DNA of 40,028 bases from Sphingomonas yabuuchiae (GTDB lineage Bacteria > Pseudomonadota > Alphaproteobacteria > Sphingomonadales > Sphingomonadaceae), in the NCBI RefSeq assembly GCF_001477495.1, contig NZ_LDTF01000070.1:1-40028 (forward strand). The letters run 5' to 3'. The stretch's first letter is position 1; every line of letters begins with the position of its first letter. Under the pieces are notes generated by a model, which was given only the letters and a program-made list of their open reading frames with translations, was not told where the DNA came from and did not search any database. Made by a program: the position numbers and the translations under genes. Positions 17,042 through 26,489 of this stretch are shown piece by piece.

Positions 17042-18268
17042 TCAGCTCCGGTAATCGGCGTTGATCGAGATATAGCCGTGAGTCAGGTCGCAGGTCCAAA
17101 CCGTCGCGACGCCTTCGCCGAGGCCCAGGTCGACGCCGACCGCGATCTCCTGTCCCTTCAGATGCGCGGCGACGGGCGCTTCGTCATAGCCCTCGACCGC
17201 CAGACCGTCCTTCGCCACCAGCGTTTCGCCGAAGCGGATCGACAGCTTGTCACGCTCGGCCGGTTCGCCCGCCTTGCCGACGGCCATGACGACACGGCCC
17301 CAATTGGCGTCCTCGCCCGCGATGGCGGTCTTCATCAGCGGCGAGTTGGCGATGGACATGGCGATGCGGTGCGCGGACCGGTCGCTCTCCGCCCCTTCGA
17401 CGCGGATTTCGATCAGCTTGGTCGCGCCCTCGCCGTCGCGCACGACCAGCAGCGCGAGTTGGTGGCACAGATCGGCCAGGGCCGCGCGGAAGGCGTCCGC
17501 CCCGTCGCTGTCGTCATCGGTTAGCGGCGCATTGCCCGCCTTGCCCGTGGCGAAGGCCAGCACCGTGTCGCTGGTCGATGTATCGCCATCGACCGTGATG
17601 CACGAAAAGCTGCGGCCATTGGCGGCGCTCAGCGCGCGTTGCAGGAACTCCGGCGCGACGGCCGCGTCGGTAAAGATGAAGCCCAGCATCGTCGCCATGT
17701 CCGGCGCGATCATGCCCGAACCCTTGATGATGCCCGCCAGCGTCACCGTGCGGCCATCGACCATGGCGGTCGTCGTCGCGCCCTTGGCGAAGGTGTCGGT
17801 GGTCATGATCGTCGCGGCGGCGTCTTCCCAGCCACAGGGCTCGGCAGTGAAGGCCGCATCGAGGCCCGCCTCCGCCTTGTCGATGGGCAGCGGCACGCCG
17901 ATCACGCCGGTCGAGGCGACGAACACGTCCGAGGGCTGGCATTCCATCGCGGCGGCGGTGCGCGCGGCGATCGCCTCGACGGCGGCGCGACCCCGATGGC
18001 CGGTAAAGGCGTTGGAATTGCCCGCGTTCACCACCAGCGCGCGGGCCTGGCCCAGCACCAGCGCCTTGCGGCACCATTCCACCTCCGGGCTGGGGCATTT
18101 GCTGGTGGTCAGCACGCCCGCCACGCTCGTCCCCTCGGGCAGGGTGACGAAGGTCAGGTCGGTACGGTCCCATTTCTTGTACCGCGCACGGGCGACGCGA
18201 AGCGTCACACCGTCGATCGCAGGCAAAGCAGGAAAGGGCTGGGCGAGGGGAGAGGTGGCGATGCTCAT
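17042..18268 (-). CDS. argJ: Bifunctional ornithine acetyltransferase/N-acetylglutamate synthase
   Basis: Product of 408 residues. ArgJ moves the acetyl group from N-acetylornithine to glutamate, closing the acetyl cycle of arginine synthesis; many forms also use acetyl-CoA. It is made as a precursor that cleaves itself before a Thr nucleophile. The site here is KGSGMIAPDMATMLGFIFTD, with nucleophile Thr193. Other motifs are VNAGNSNAFTG, STGVIGVPLPIDK and the C-terminal VWTCDLTHGYISINADYRS, which ends in the usual Tyr-Arg-Ser. The frame is open to 18304 from a TTG, but ATG 18268 (MSIATSPLAQPFP) gives the family N-terminus. No clear Shine-Dalgarno is seen. The GST gene follows after four bases. 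A few further arginine genes would be expected elsewhere; none is in the window. Confidence 0.96.
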   Translation of the reverse strand: MSIATSPLAQPFPALPAIDGVTLRVARARYKKWDRTDLTFVTLPEGTSVAGVLTTSKCPSPEVEWCRKALVLGQARALVVNAGNSNAFTGHRGRAAVEAIAARTAAAMECQPSDVFVASTGVIGVPLPIDKAEAGLDAAFTAEPCGWEDAAATIMTTDTFAKGATTTAMVDGRTVTLAGIIKGSGMIAPDMATMLGFIFTDAAVAPEFLQRALSAANGRSFSCITVDGDTSTSDTVLAFATGKAGNAPLTDDDSDGADAFRAALADLCHQLALLVVRDGEGATKLIEIRVEGAESDRSAHRIAMSIANSPLMKTAIAGEDANWGRVVMAVGKAGEPAERDKLSIRFGETLVAKDGLAVEGYDEAPVAAHLKGQEIAVGVDLGLGEGVATVWTCDLTHGYISINADYRS

Positions 18269-18351
18269 GGCCCGTGCTTTGCCGCTTGCGCGCGCGGGCT
18301 GCAACGGATTGATACGGGAGGCGGGCGATTTTGATTAGGGGGTATCGCGGG

Positions 18352-19188
18352 ATGATCTTGCTGGCGCTGACATTGCTGGGCCAGGGGACGATGGCTACTG
18401 CAGGCGATGGCCCCAAACCCGAATTGATCGGCAATATGGGCGCTGCCTTCGCCCCGGAAAACTATCCCCCGGCGGCTTTGCGGGTACGGGAAGAGGGGTT
18501 GGTCGTCGCAGATCTGACGATCGATGCGCATGGGCTGGTGGTCGGCTGCAAGATACTCGAGTCGGCGTCGACTGCGTTGGATGAGCAGACGTGCCGGATC
18601 GTCATGTCGCGCGCCGATTTGTTTCGTGCGGCGAAGGACAAACGCGGCAAAGCCATGATTGGCCACTATGCTCTTCGCGTTCGCTGGAGCTTGCCCGGCG
18701 GCGATACGGAATTTCATGAGGTCGCGCATTCTGGGTCGACGATCTCGGAACTGACCGTCGATGCTGACGGTCGGGTAAGCGATTGCCGGGTCTATACCAT
18801 GCCGGGCCATAATGTGATCCCCGACATACCCTGTCCGCCGTCGGTCGCCGGGCTGCAAAAAGCGGTCATGGAGCATAGTGGCAGCAGGACCCCGCCACGC
18901 TTCCATTATATGGGGTTTACCGATCGCATTTTCGATGACGGATCAGTGATCCACGATGAGGTTCCCGAAGGAGCGGTCGTCCTCCAGCGTTATAGGGTCA
19001 ATTTCGCGATCGATGCGACGGGCAAGGCGGTTGATTGTCGCGTGTCGATCAGCCTGAGTGGGGGCGGTGTGCCGCATGGGCCGACGCGTTGCGAAGCAGG
19101 AAGAGCGTTTGTGAAGGATCAGATTATGCCCAAGTCGGGTTATGACCAAGTGCAGTGGGTTTATCAGATCCTGCCACCCAGCCCTTGA
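18352..19188 (+). CDS. Secreted protein with three TonB-C-like repeats
   Basis: Product of 278 residues with an N-terminal signal peptide (about 1-18, [18 protein letters not shown]). Three repeats of one pattern, Asp-Ala-x-Gly-x(4)-Cys-Lys/Arg followed by a second Cys 15-18 residues later, are centred at Cys66/Cys81, Cys145/Cys161 and Cys229/Cys247. The first ([21 protein letters not shown]) matches the TonB C-terminal domain. I see no TonB-like cytoplasmic-membrane anchor with a Pro-rich spanner, so this is a periplasmic or exported TonB_C-only protein rather than a full energy transducer. ATG 18352 has AGGGGG upstream; TTG 18331 in frame is an alternative. Codon use looks looser and less GC-rich than the neighbours. 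It diverges from argJ. Function unknown. Confidence 0.82.
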   Translation: MILLALTLLGQGTMATAGDGPKPELIGNMGAAFAPENYPPAALRVREEGLVVADLTIDAHGLVVGCKILESASTALDEQTCRIVMSRADLFRAAKDKRGKAMIGHYALRVRWSLPGGDTEFHEVAHSGSTISELTVDADGRVSDCRVYTMPGHNVIPDIPCPPSVAGLQKAVMEHSGSRTPPRFHYMGFTDRIFDDGSVIHDEVPEGAVVLQRYRVNFAIDATGKAVDCRVSISLSGGGVPHGPTRCEAGRAFVKDQIMPKSGYDQVQWVYQILPPSP

Positions 19189-19265
19189 TACCCCCTTGGC
19201 CTCTATCGGTTGCGACCATGCAACGGATGGACGCGCCGCGCGTATCTGCCTAAGACAAGCCTCGC

Positions 19266-19526
19266 ATGAACCTGCTTCTGCTCCTCTCTGCTTTATTGTC
19301 CGCGCTGACCGGCGTGGGTTCGAGCGCGCGTGGGCAGGAAGCGCGCGGGGTCGTTGCCGAGCGCTGCATCGTGGCCGCCGCCAAGCAGGCCGCCGTTGCG
19401 CGCGCCGCGACGCGGCCGGTGCAGACCTTGGCCACGCTGGTCGCCAGCGCAGGAGCGTTCGGTATTTTCCGGGCGATCACGCCCCGGCCGATCGCCGCGA
19501 TCTTCATGGGCCGTCGGCGCGAATAG
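19266..19526 (+). CDS. Small exported or membrane protein, hypothetical
   Basis: An 86-residue protein. The N-terminus [23 protein letters not shown] is a convincing signal peptide or membrane anchor, possibly cleaved after ...SARG. Residues 25-60 are Ala/Arg-rich and helical with a single Cys (residue 34). A second hydrophobic stretch (57-80, including [12 protein letters not shown]) precedes a basic end GRRRE. I do not recognise a family. It lies 107 bases before secA on the same strand. The start is supported mainly by the hydrophobic N-terminus; the Shine-Dalgarno is weak. Confidence 0.6.
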   Translation: MNLLLLLSALLSALTGVGSSARGQEARGVVAERCIVAAAKQAAVARAATRPVQTLATLVASAGAFGIFRAITPRPIAAIFMGRRRE

Positions 19527-19633
19527 CCCCGGCGTCGGCCGTGGCCGACCCTATCCTTGCCATTGCAGTCGCGCGCGCCCCGCTTCGACCGGCGCTGCGC
19601 CCATCTCACGATATTTCAGTCAGGAAATCGCTT

Positions 19634-22378
<2,745 letters not shown>

Positions 22379-22401
22379 TCGGTTTCCGATCGGTAGCATT
22401 A

Positions 22402-22437
22402 GAGGGCGGCGGGCTCAGGCTCGCCGCCCTTTTTTTA
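22402..22437 (+). terminator. Rho-independent terminator of secA
   Basis: GGGCGGCG (22404-22411) pairs with CGCCGCCC (22422-22429), followed by seven T residues at 22430-22436. It starts about 25 bases after the secA stop. Confidence 0.92.
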
Positions 22438-22439
22438 TT

Positions 22440-22484
22440 CCTTCCCTGCAAGGGAAGGTGGCAGGCCGAAGGCCTGACGGAGGG
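22440..22484. repeat. Double-hairpin intergenic repeat
   Basis: Two adjacent palindromes, CCTTCCCT-GCA-AGGGAAGG (22440-22458) and CAGGCC-GAA-GGCCTG (22462-22476), are followed by ACGGAGGGG. The unit resembles a class of short repeats often seen between genes in Sphingomonadaceae (recalled, not searched). Between it and the next gene (22485-22629) I see no gene, only a small inverted repeat near 22526-22542. Confidence 0.65.
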
Positions 22485-22629
22485 GAGCTTCCTCACTGGA
22501 TGTCCGTCGTGGCAAGCCCCATCACCATGTTTTGCATGGTCCCCCTGCCCATACCGGGGAGGATATCCAGAACAGACAGGTCCCGTTCATCGAGGCGGCG
22601 TGATCCTCCATCGTGAGGGAGGATCAATC

Positions 22630-22980
22630 ATGAAACGCTATGCGATTTCGGCTGTCATCCTAGTCGCGTTACCCGTCGCCGCGCCGGCGCAGTTCGTCAG
22701 CGCCGGGCCACCGGCCGATATTCTCGCCATGCCAAATCAGACGAGCGTCGTGGCCGACCGACGCGACATCCGTCGCGCGATCCGCGAGGGACTGCGCAGT
22801 GGCGACATATCGCGCGCCGAGGCCCGATCCTTCAAACGGGAGGATGCCGCGATCGGTCAGTTGGGCGAGCGCTTTGCGCAGGATGGACTTTCGCTTTCCG
22901 AAGAGTACGAACTGCAGGTCCACACCGAAGCATTGCGCGGCATGGTCAACGCCCGCCGCGTGCGCGGTGATAAGCCCTGA
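22630..22980 (+). CDS. Small exported helical protein, hypothetical
   Basis: A 116-residue protein with a clear signal peptide (MKRYAISAVILVALPVAAPAQF, probable cleavage after Ala-Gln or nearby). The mature part is charged and helical, with RRDIRRAIREGLRSGDISRAEARSF followed by a second helix pair (SLSEEYELQVHTEALRGMV). Small sphingomonad periplasmic proteins with an x-x-G-x-x-S/T-G-x-L/I-T/S-R-x-E-A-R pattern are common and uncharacterised; this appears to be one of them (inference). The start ATG at 22630 has an excellent GAGGGAGGA Shine-Dalgarno. The frame is open far upstream, but that region overlaps secA and is not coding. It is convergent with the lipoprotein gene at 23044-23625. Confidence 0.82.
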   Translation: MKRYAISAVILVALPVAAPAQFVSAGPPADILAMPNQTSVVADRRDIRRAIREGLRSGDISRAEARSFKREDAAIGQLGERFAQDGLSLSEEYELQVHTEALRGMVNARRVRGDKP

Positions 22981-22983
22981 CCC

Positions 22984-23020
22984 AAAAGAAAAGGGCGGCC
23001 ACCCCGAAAGGTCGCCGCCC
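22984..23020 (-). terminator. Rho-independent terminator of the lipoprotein gene
   Basis: On the minus strand GGGCGGC (23020-23014) pairs with GCCGCCC (22999-22993), with additional inner pairs, and is followed by TTTTCTTTT (22992-22984). It begins 24 bases after the stop of the leftward lipoprotein gene and abuts the end of the rightward gene. Confidence 0.85.
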
Positions 23021-23043
23021 CATGATCCGATAATCCGGCCGAA

Positions 23044-23625
23044 TTACTTCGGCATCACCACCGTCGGCCCGATCGTCGAGACGATCGCGCGGGCGTCGAA
23101 GGCGCGCAGATTGTCGCGCGGGATCGGCCCCTTGCGCATTACGACCTCGGCCGTCGCTTCGTAGCGGTCGATGGTGTTGATATCCATGTTGTTGCCGAAG
23201 AAGGGATCACCCCAGAACGGGTCCCAGCTGCGCCAGCCGAAGCCGCGGCCGTAATAGCGCCACGACGGACCCCACCAGCCGCCACCCCAGCCGCCGAAGC
23301 CCGGCCCGAAAGCGCCCGGCGTCGAATAGGTGCGCGAGCGCAGCTGGGTGTCGCGGTCGGCCATCACGAAATAGTCATAGCCATTGGCCAGCGTCAGTTC
23401 GGCCGCGCGGTAGAGCAGATAGCGCTCGACCGTGTCGCGCGACGTCACGGTGTTGCCCGCGAAGCTGACGATGAAGCGACCCGGCTCCAGCTGCTGGTCC
23501 GAATAGCCGGTGCGGTAGAAGCCCGAACCCGTCGCCGGGCGATAGGTGGTTTCGGTCGCGCATCCTGCGACCATCAAGGTGCTGGCGCCGAGCAGCGCGA
23601 GCGCGATCTTCCGACCGAATTGCAT
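23044..23625 (-). CDS. CC0125/CC1285-type lipoprotein
   Basis: A 193-residue lipoprotein. The signal peptide ends in a lipobox, LMVAGC, so Cys22 is the expected acylated residue, and the following ATE does not suggest inner-membrane retention. The body starts TYRPATGSGFYRTGYSDQQL and contains the conserved RFIVSFAGNTVTSRDTVERY and YLLYRAAELTLANGYDYFVM blocks of the CC0125/CC1285 lipoprotein family known from Caulobacter. A central Gly/Trp/Tyr-rich stretch (about 112-147) and a C-terminal domain (EATAEVVMRKGPIPRDNLRAF) follow. The ATG at 23625 has AGGAAG upstream; the ORF extends to 23670 but the lipoprotein start is clear. Role unknown; probably an outer-membrane-associated envelope protein. 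Confidence 0.88.
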   Translation of the reverse strand: MQFGRKIALALLGASTLMVAGCATETTYRPATGSGFYRTGYSDQQLEPGRFIVSFAGNTVTSRDTVERYLLYRAAELTLANGYDYFVMADRDTQLRSRTYSTPGAFGPGFGGWGGGWWGPSWRYYGRGFGWRSWDPFWGDPFFGNNMDINTIDRYEATAEVVMRKGPIPRDNLRAFDARAIVSTIGPTVVMPK

Positions 23626-23750
23626 GGACACTTCTTCCTTTCCTTGCCGCTCGACCAGGCCGGGCGGCAACAGCCCTGTAGCTGGCGCCGGTCTAACCTA
23701 TCCCGGCAGAACGGTCGATGAACGGTTTGGCTCCCGCGATGAATAGTGCG

Positions 23751-24170
23751 TCACATGCCCGCCATATGGATTGCAATGTGTCGCCGATGCGGGGCGCGGC
23801 GATGTTCGAACAGATAAATGCCCTGCCATGTCCCCAGCATCAGCCGCCCGCCGATCAGCGGAACGGACAGGTGAACACCGGTCAGGATGCTCCGCAGATG
23901 CGCAGGCATGTCGTCCGGTCCCTCGTCGTCATGGGCATAGGCGCGGGCATCCTCCGGCGCGATGCGCGCGAAATAATCGAGTATGTCGGTCTTCACCTCG
24001 GGCGCAGCATTTTCCTGGATGATGAGCGAGGCAGAGGTGTGCCGACAGAACAGGGTCAGCAGCCCTTCGTCCATGCCCTGTTCGCGGACCCAGGCGGCGA
24101 CGGGCCGGGTGATCTCGGTCAGGCCCTGGCCATGGGTGTCGACGGTGATGATGGTGGTGGCTTGGCGCAT
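23751..24170 (-). CDS. yjbQ: YjbQ family protein (UPF0047, secondary thiamine-phosphate synthase-like)
   Basis: Product of 139 residues, the usual length. Family motifs are the early GLTEITRPVAAWV, FCRHTSASLIIQENA (His and Ser near the likely active site), the acidic DEGPDDMPAHLRSILTG and VPLIGGRLMLGTWQGIYLFEHR. YjbQ proteins are annotated as secondary thiamine-phosphate synthases because some members show weak activity of that kind; the physiological role is uncertain. The ATG at 24170 is the natural start. It diverges from the glycine-zipper gene across about 100 bases. Confidence 0.94.
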   Translation of the reverse strand: MRQATTIITVDTHGQGLTEITRPVAAWVREQGMDEGLLTLFCRHTSASLIIQENAAPEVKTDILDYFARIAPEDARAYAHDDEGPDDMPAHLRSILTGVHLSVPLIGGRLMLGTWQGIYLFEHRRAPHRRHIAIHMAGM

Positions 24171-24218
24171 CGCTCCTCAATGCATGACAGGTCCCGTCGG
24201 TGCCAGTCGCGGTGGAAT

Positions 24219-24243
24219 TGAACAGGTTCGCGGCAAGCGCGTT
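24219..24243 (+). promoter_or_regulatory. Candidate EcfG-type promoter
   Basis: TGAAC (24219-24223), a 16-base spacer and CGTT (24240-24243) differ from the EcfG consensus GGAAC-N16/17-CGTT only in the first base. The -10 is 29 bases before the GTG start at 24273. Weaker than the site at 1923-1948. Confidence 0.4.
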
Positions 24244-24272
24244 GTGCCCGCTTGAGGATAAGGAGACCTGCC

Positions 24273-24641
24273 GTGAAAGCCCTGCTCGCCGCTCTGGCCG
24301 TCGTTACCGTTGCCGCCCCTATCGCCGCGACGCCCGCCGTCGCCCAGGATCGTGACTATCGCTGGCATGGCGATCGTGACGATTGGGACGCCTCGCGCGA
24401 TTATCGTCGCGGCAATTACCGGGAGCGCCGCCTGAACCGCGACGATCAGGTCTTCCGTGGCCGTGACGGTCGCACCTATTGCAAGCGCAATGACGGCACC
24501 ACCGGCCTGGTGGTCGGCGCGCTCGGCGGCGGCGTGCTGGGCAATGTGATCGGCGGCGGTACGCTGGGCACGCTGCTGGGCGCGGGCGGCGGTGCGCTGC
24601 TCGGCCGTTCGATCGATCGTGGCAAGGTCCGCTGCCGCTAA
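24273..24641 (+). CDS. Exported glycine-zipper protein (17-kDa antigen-like)
   Basis: A 122-residue protein. The signal peptide (VKALLAALAVVTVAAPIAA..., cleavage near AVAQ) is followed by a short Asp/Arg/Tyr/Trp-rich segment (about 25-60, for example DRDDWDASRDYRRG), a CKRNDGTTG strand and a glycine-zipper hairpin GGGVLGNVIGGGTLGTLLGAGGGALLG. The protein ends with a second Cys (GKVRCR). Glycine-zipper 2TM (Rick_17kDa) proteins are outer-membrane-associated in many proteobacteria. I chose the GTG at 24273 because AAGGAG sits seven bases upstream; TTG 24252 in frame would put extra charged residues before the signal peptide. It is divergent from yjbQ, followed by its own terminator, and possibly under EcfG control. 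Confidence 0.88.
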   Translation: MKALLAALAVVTVAAPIAATPAVAQDRDYRWHGDRDDWDASRDYRRGNYRERRLNRDDQVFRGRDGRTYCKRNDGTTGLVVGALGGGVLGNVIGGGTLGTLLGAGGGALLGRSIDRGKVRCR

Positions 24642-24652
24642 GATCGGCAAGA

Positions 24653-24696
24653 GAAAGGGCGTCGGTGAAGAGGGGCACCGGCACCCTTTCATTTTT
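24653..24696 (+). terminator. Rho-independent terminator of the glycine-zipper gene
   Basis: GAAAGGG (24653-24659) pairs with CCCTTTC (24684-24690), with an inner CGGTG/CACCG stem, and is followed by ATTTTT. It separates the glycine-zipper gene from the lipoprotein/ATP-grasp pair. Confidence 0.82.
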
Positions 24697-24745
24697 CTGG
24701 CCAAGGACAGCGCTCCTGCATCATGATGCGCGCGGGAGGGCCCAT

Positions 24746-25120
24746 ATGGCATTTGATTTGAAACTGACCACCGCGATGGCGGCGGCGTTGCTAGCAAGCG
24801 GCTGTAATCGCGCCAAAGCCGATGACAATTGGACGACCGATCGCGACACCGCGATCTGCACCGATGCGCAGGGTGTGCGCCTGCCCGACGATCGCTGTCG
24901 CCAGCATCGTGTCGGGGGCGGTGGGGCCTTCTGGTATTTTCTCGGGCGCGGCCGCGCCATTCCCTGGTTCGGTGAACGCGCGACCGGCGGCAGTTTCCGC
25001 GCCGCGACCGGTGCCCGCTATGCCTATGCCCCGCCCGGCAGCGCGATGACCCGGTCCGCCGCCGTCAGCCGTGGCGGCTTCGGCAGTTCGGCGCGCCGCT
25101 TCGGCAGCATCCACGCATGA
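24746..25120 (+). CDS. Small lipoprotein paired with an ATP-grasp enzyme
   Basis: A 124-residue protein with an N-terminal hydrophobic stretch ending in a lipobox, LLASGCN, so Cys20 is the probable lipid-modified residue. The mature part has CTDAQGVRLPDDRC, a Gly-rich GGGGAFWYFLGRG and a Ser/Arg/Gly-rich C-terminus (AAVSRGGFGSSARRFGS). The ATG at 24746 is preceded by GGGAGGG. The stop overlaps the ATG of the next gene (ATGA), so they are coupled. In E. coli the related pairing is ygiB (a lipoprotein-like DUF1190 protein) and ygiC (glutathionylspermidine-synthase-like); by position and by the Gly/Trp/Tyr-rich, Ser-rich tail this is the probable counterpart. That is inference; sequence identity to YgiB is not obvious to me. 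Confidence 0.8.
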   Translation: MAFDLKLTTAMAAALLASGCNRAKADDNWTTDRDTAICTDAQGVRLPDDRCRQHRVGGGGAFWYFLGRGRAIPWFGERATGGSFRAATGARYAYAPPGSAMTRSAAVSRGGFGSSARRFGSIHA

Positions 25121-26265
25121 TCCGCCAGACCCTGACGCCGCGAGCCAACTGGCAGGCCAAGGTCGAGGCCCTGGGCCTCATCTGGCATGAGGGGCGCGAG
25201 CGGCCCTATTGGGACGAAAGCGCCTGCTATCGCTTCACCCACGCCCAGATCGATACGATCGAAGCGGCGACGGGCGAACTCTACCGGTTGTTCCTGGCGG
25301 CGGGGGAGGCGGTGGTCAGCGACCCTGCGCTTTTGAACCGCTTTGCCATCCCGCCCGTCTTTCACGACCCGATCCGCGAAGCCTGGGAGGCCGAGCCGCC
25401 CGCGCTGAATTTCGGGCGGTTCGACCTGGGCTATGACGGTTCGGGCGCGCCGAAGCTGTTTGAGTTCAATTGCGACACGCCCACTTCGCTCTTGGAGGCG
25501 GCCGTCGTGCAATGGGCGTGGAAGGAGGAATGTTTCCCCGCCCTCGACCAGTATAACAGCCTGCACGAGGCGCTGGTCGCGCGCTGGGCCGAAATCGCGC
25601 CCGCATTGCCCGCCACGCTGCATGTCGCCCATGTCGAGGACCCGGCGGGCGAGGACGCCGTCACCGCCGCCTATCTGCGCGACACCGCCGAAGCGGCCGG
25701 TATCACCACCATCCCCATCCTGATGGACCGGATCGGCTGGAACCACGACACGCATTGCTTCGTCGACGAGGTGGACCTGCGGATAGAGGCGCTGTTCAAG
25801 CTCTATCCGTGGGAATGGCTGGTCCATGAAGAGTTTGCCGGGCCGCTCCTCGACAACCTGGAGCGCGGCGACCTGACCTGGATCGAGCCGATCTGGAAGA
25901 TGATCTGGTCGAACAAGGCGATCCTGCCGGTATTGTGGGACTTGTTCCCCGGTCACCCCAATTTGTTGCCCGCCAGCTTCTCGGTGCCGAGCGGCGATGC
26001 GGTGGCCAAGCCGTTATTGTCGCGCGAGGGCGCAAACGTCTCGATCCGCAAGGCGGGCAGCATCGTTGCCGAGACGGCAGGGGACTATGGCGAGGAGGGC
26101 TATATCTACCAGTCGCTATACCGGCTGCCGGAGGCGGCGCCGGGATGTTTCCCCGTTCTGGGCAGCTGGGTGGTGGACGGTGCACCTGTGGGGATGAGTA
26201 TCCGCGAAGACGGCCTGATCACCTCGAACACCGCGCGGTTCATACCGCATGTGATCGACGGCTGA
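25117..26265 (+). CDS. Glutathionylspermidine synthase family ATP-grasp protein (YgiC/YjfC-like)
   Basis: Product of 382 residues, equal to the synthetase half of E. coli Gss without its amidase domain and close to YgiC/YjfC. Motifs are RPYWDESACYRFT, FGRFDLGYDG, KLFEFNCDTPTSLLEAA (phosphate/Mg loop), HVEDPAGED, the WEWLVHEEF segment, PVLWDLFPGHPNLLPA, KPLLSREGANVSI (ATP-grasp) and the C-terminal GMSIREDGLITSNTARFIPHV. Such proteins are expected to form an amide bond at the expense of ATP; E. coli YgiC and YjfC lack demonstrated glutathionylspermidine synthase activity, so the true substrates are open. It is coupled by ATGA to a small lipoprotein, which suggests an envelope-related role. A terminator-like hairpin follows. 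Confidence 0.93.
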   Translation: MIRQTLTPRANWQAKVEALGLIWHEGRERPYWDESACYRFTHAQIDTIEAATGELYRLFLAAGEAVVSDPALLNRFAIPPVFHDPIREAWEAEPPALNFGRFDLGYDGSGAPKLFEFNCDTPTSLLEAAVVQWAWKEECFPALDQYNSLHEALVARWAEIAPALPATLHVAHVEDPAGEDAVTAAYLRDTAEAAGITTIPILMDRIGWNHDTHCFVDEVDLRIEALFKLYPWEWLVHEEFAGPLLDNLERGDLTWIEPIWKMIWSNKAILPVLWDLFPGHPNLLPASFSVPSGDAVAKPLLSREGANVSIRKAGSIVAETAGDYGEEGYIYQSLYRLPEAAPGCFPVLGSWVVDGAPVGMSIREDGLITSNTARFIPHVIDG

Positions 26266-26277
26266 TCCGTCATGACT

Positions 26278-26303
26278 GGCGCTGTCTGGGGGAAGACAGC
26301 GCC
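26278..26303. terminator. Hairpin between convergent transcripts
   Basis: GGCGCTGTCT and AGACAGCGCC form a perfect 10-bp stem with a six-base loop between the end of the ATP-grasp gene and the 3' end of tRNA-Asn. There is no T run on either side. It probably stops or protects transcripts from both directions. Confidence 0.6.
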
Positions 26304-26305
26304 GG

Positions 26306-26380
26306 TGGCTCCCTGAGTAGGATTCGAACCTACGGCCGCTCGATTAACAGTCGAGAGCTCTACCGCTGAGCTATCAGGGA
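26306..26380 (-). tRNA. tRNA-Asn (anticodon GTT)
   Basis: The minus strand folds as a full cloverleaf. The acceptor stem is TCCCTGA with TCAGGGA, the D arm is GCTC...GAGC, and the anticodon arm is CTCGA-CTGTTAA-TCGAG with anticodon GTT. The T arm is GTAGG-TTCGAAT-CCTAC, with discriminator G and an encoded CCA. The length is 75 including CCA. The T at 35 and purines at 37 fit tRNA-Asn, which needs t6A at position 37, the modification made with TsaE encoded elsewhere in the window. Confidence 0.97.
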
Positions 26381-26403
26381 ATGTTCCGGCGCTGTGGAGG
26401 GGT

Positions 26404-26431
26404 CCTATAAAGGGCTCGAAAAAACCCGCAA
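26404..26431 (-). promoter_or_regulatory. Sigma-70-type promoter of tRNA-Asn
   Basis: On the minus strand TTGCGG (26431-26426) is followed by a 16-base spacer and TATAGG (26409-26404), 24 bases before the tRNA 5' end. The elements are close to the housekeeping consensus and well placed. The remainder of 26381-26489 holds no gene. Confidence 0.6.
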
Positions 26432-26489
26432 CCCCTTTTTTGACGGTTTTGCGTAAGTCGGGCCGCCAAAGCTGTGGATAACGTGATCG

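Noticed and set aside
19142..19633. N-terminal extension of SecA
   Set aside because: The open frame runs upstream, but the conserved SecA start with a Shine-Dalgarno is at 19634, and the extension overlaps another small gene and the end of the TonB_C-like gene.
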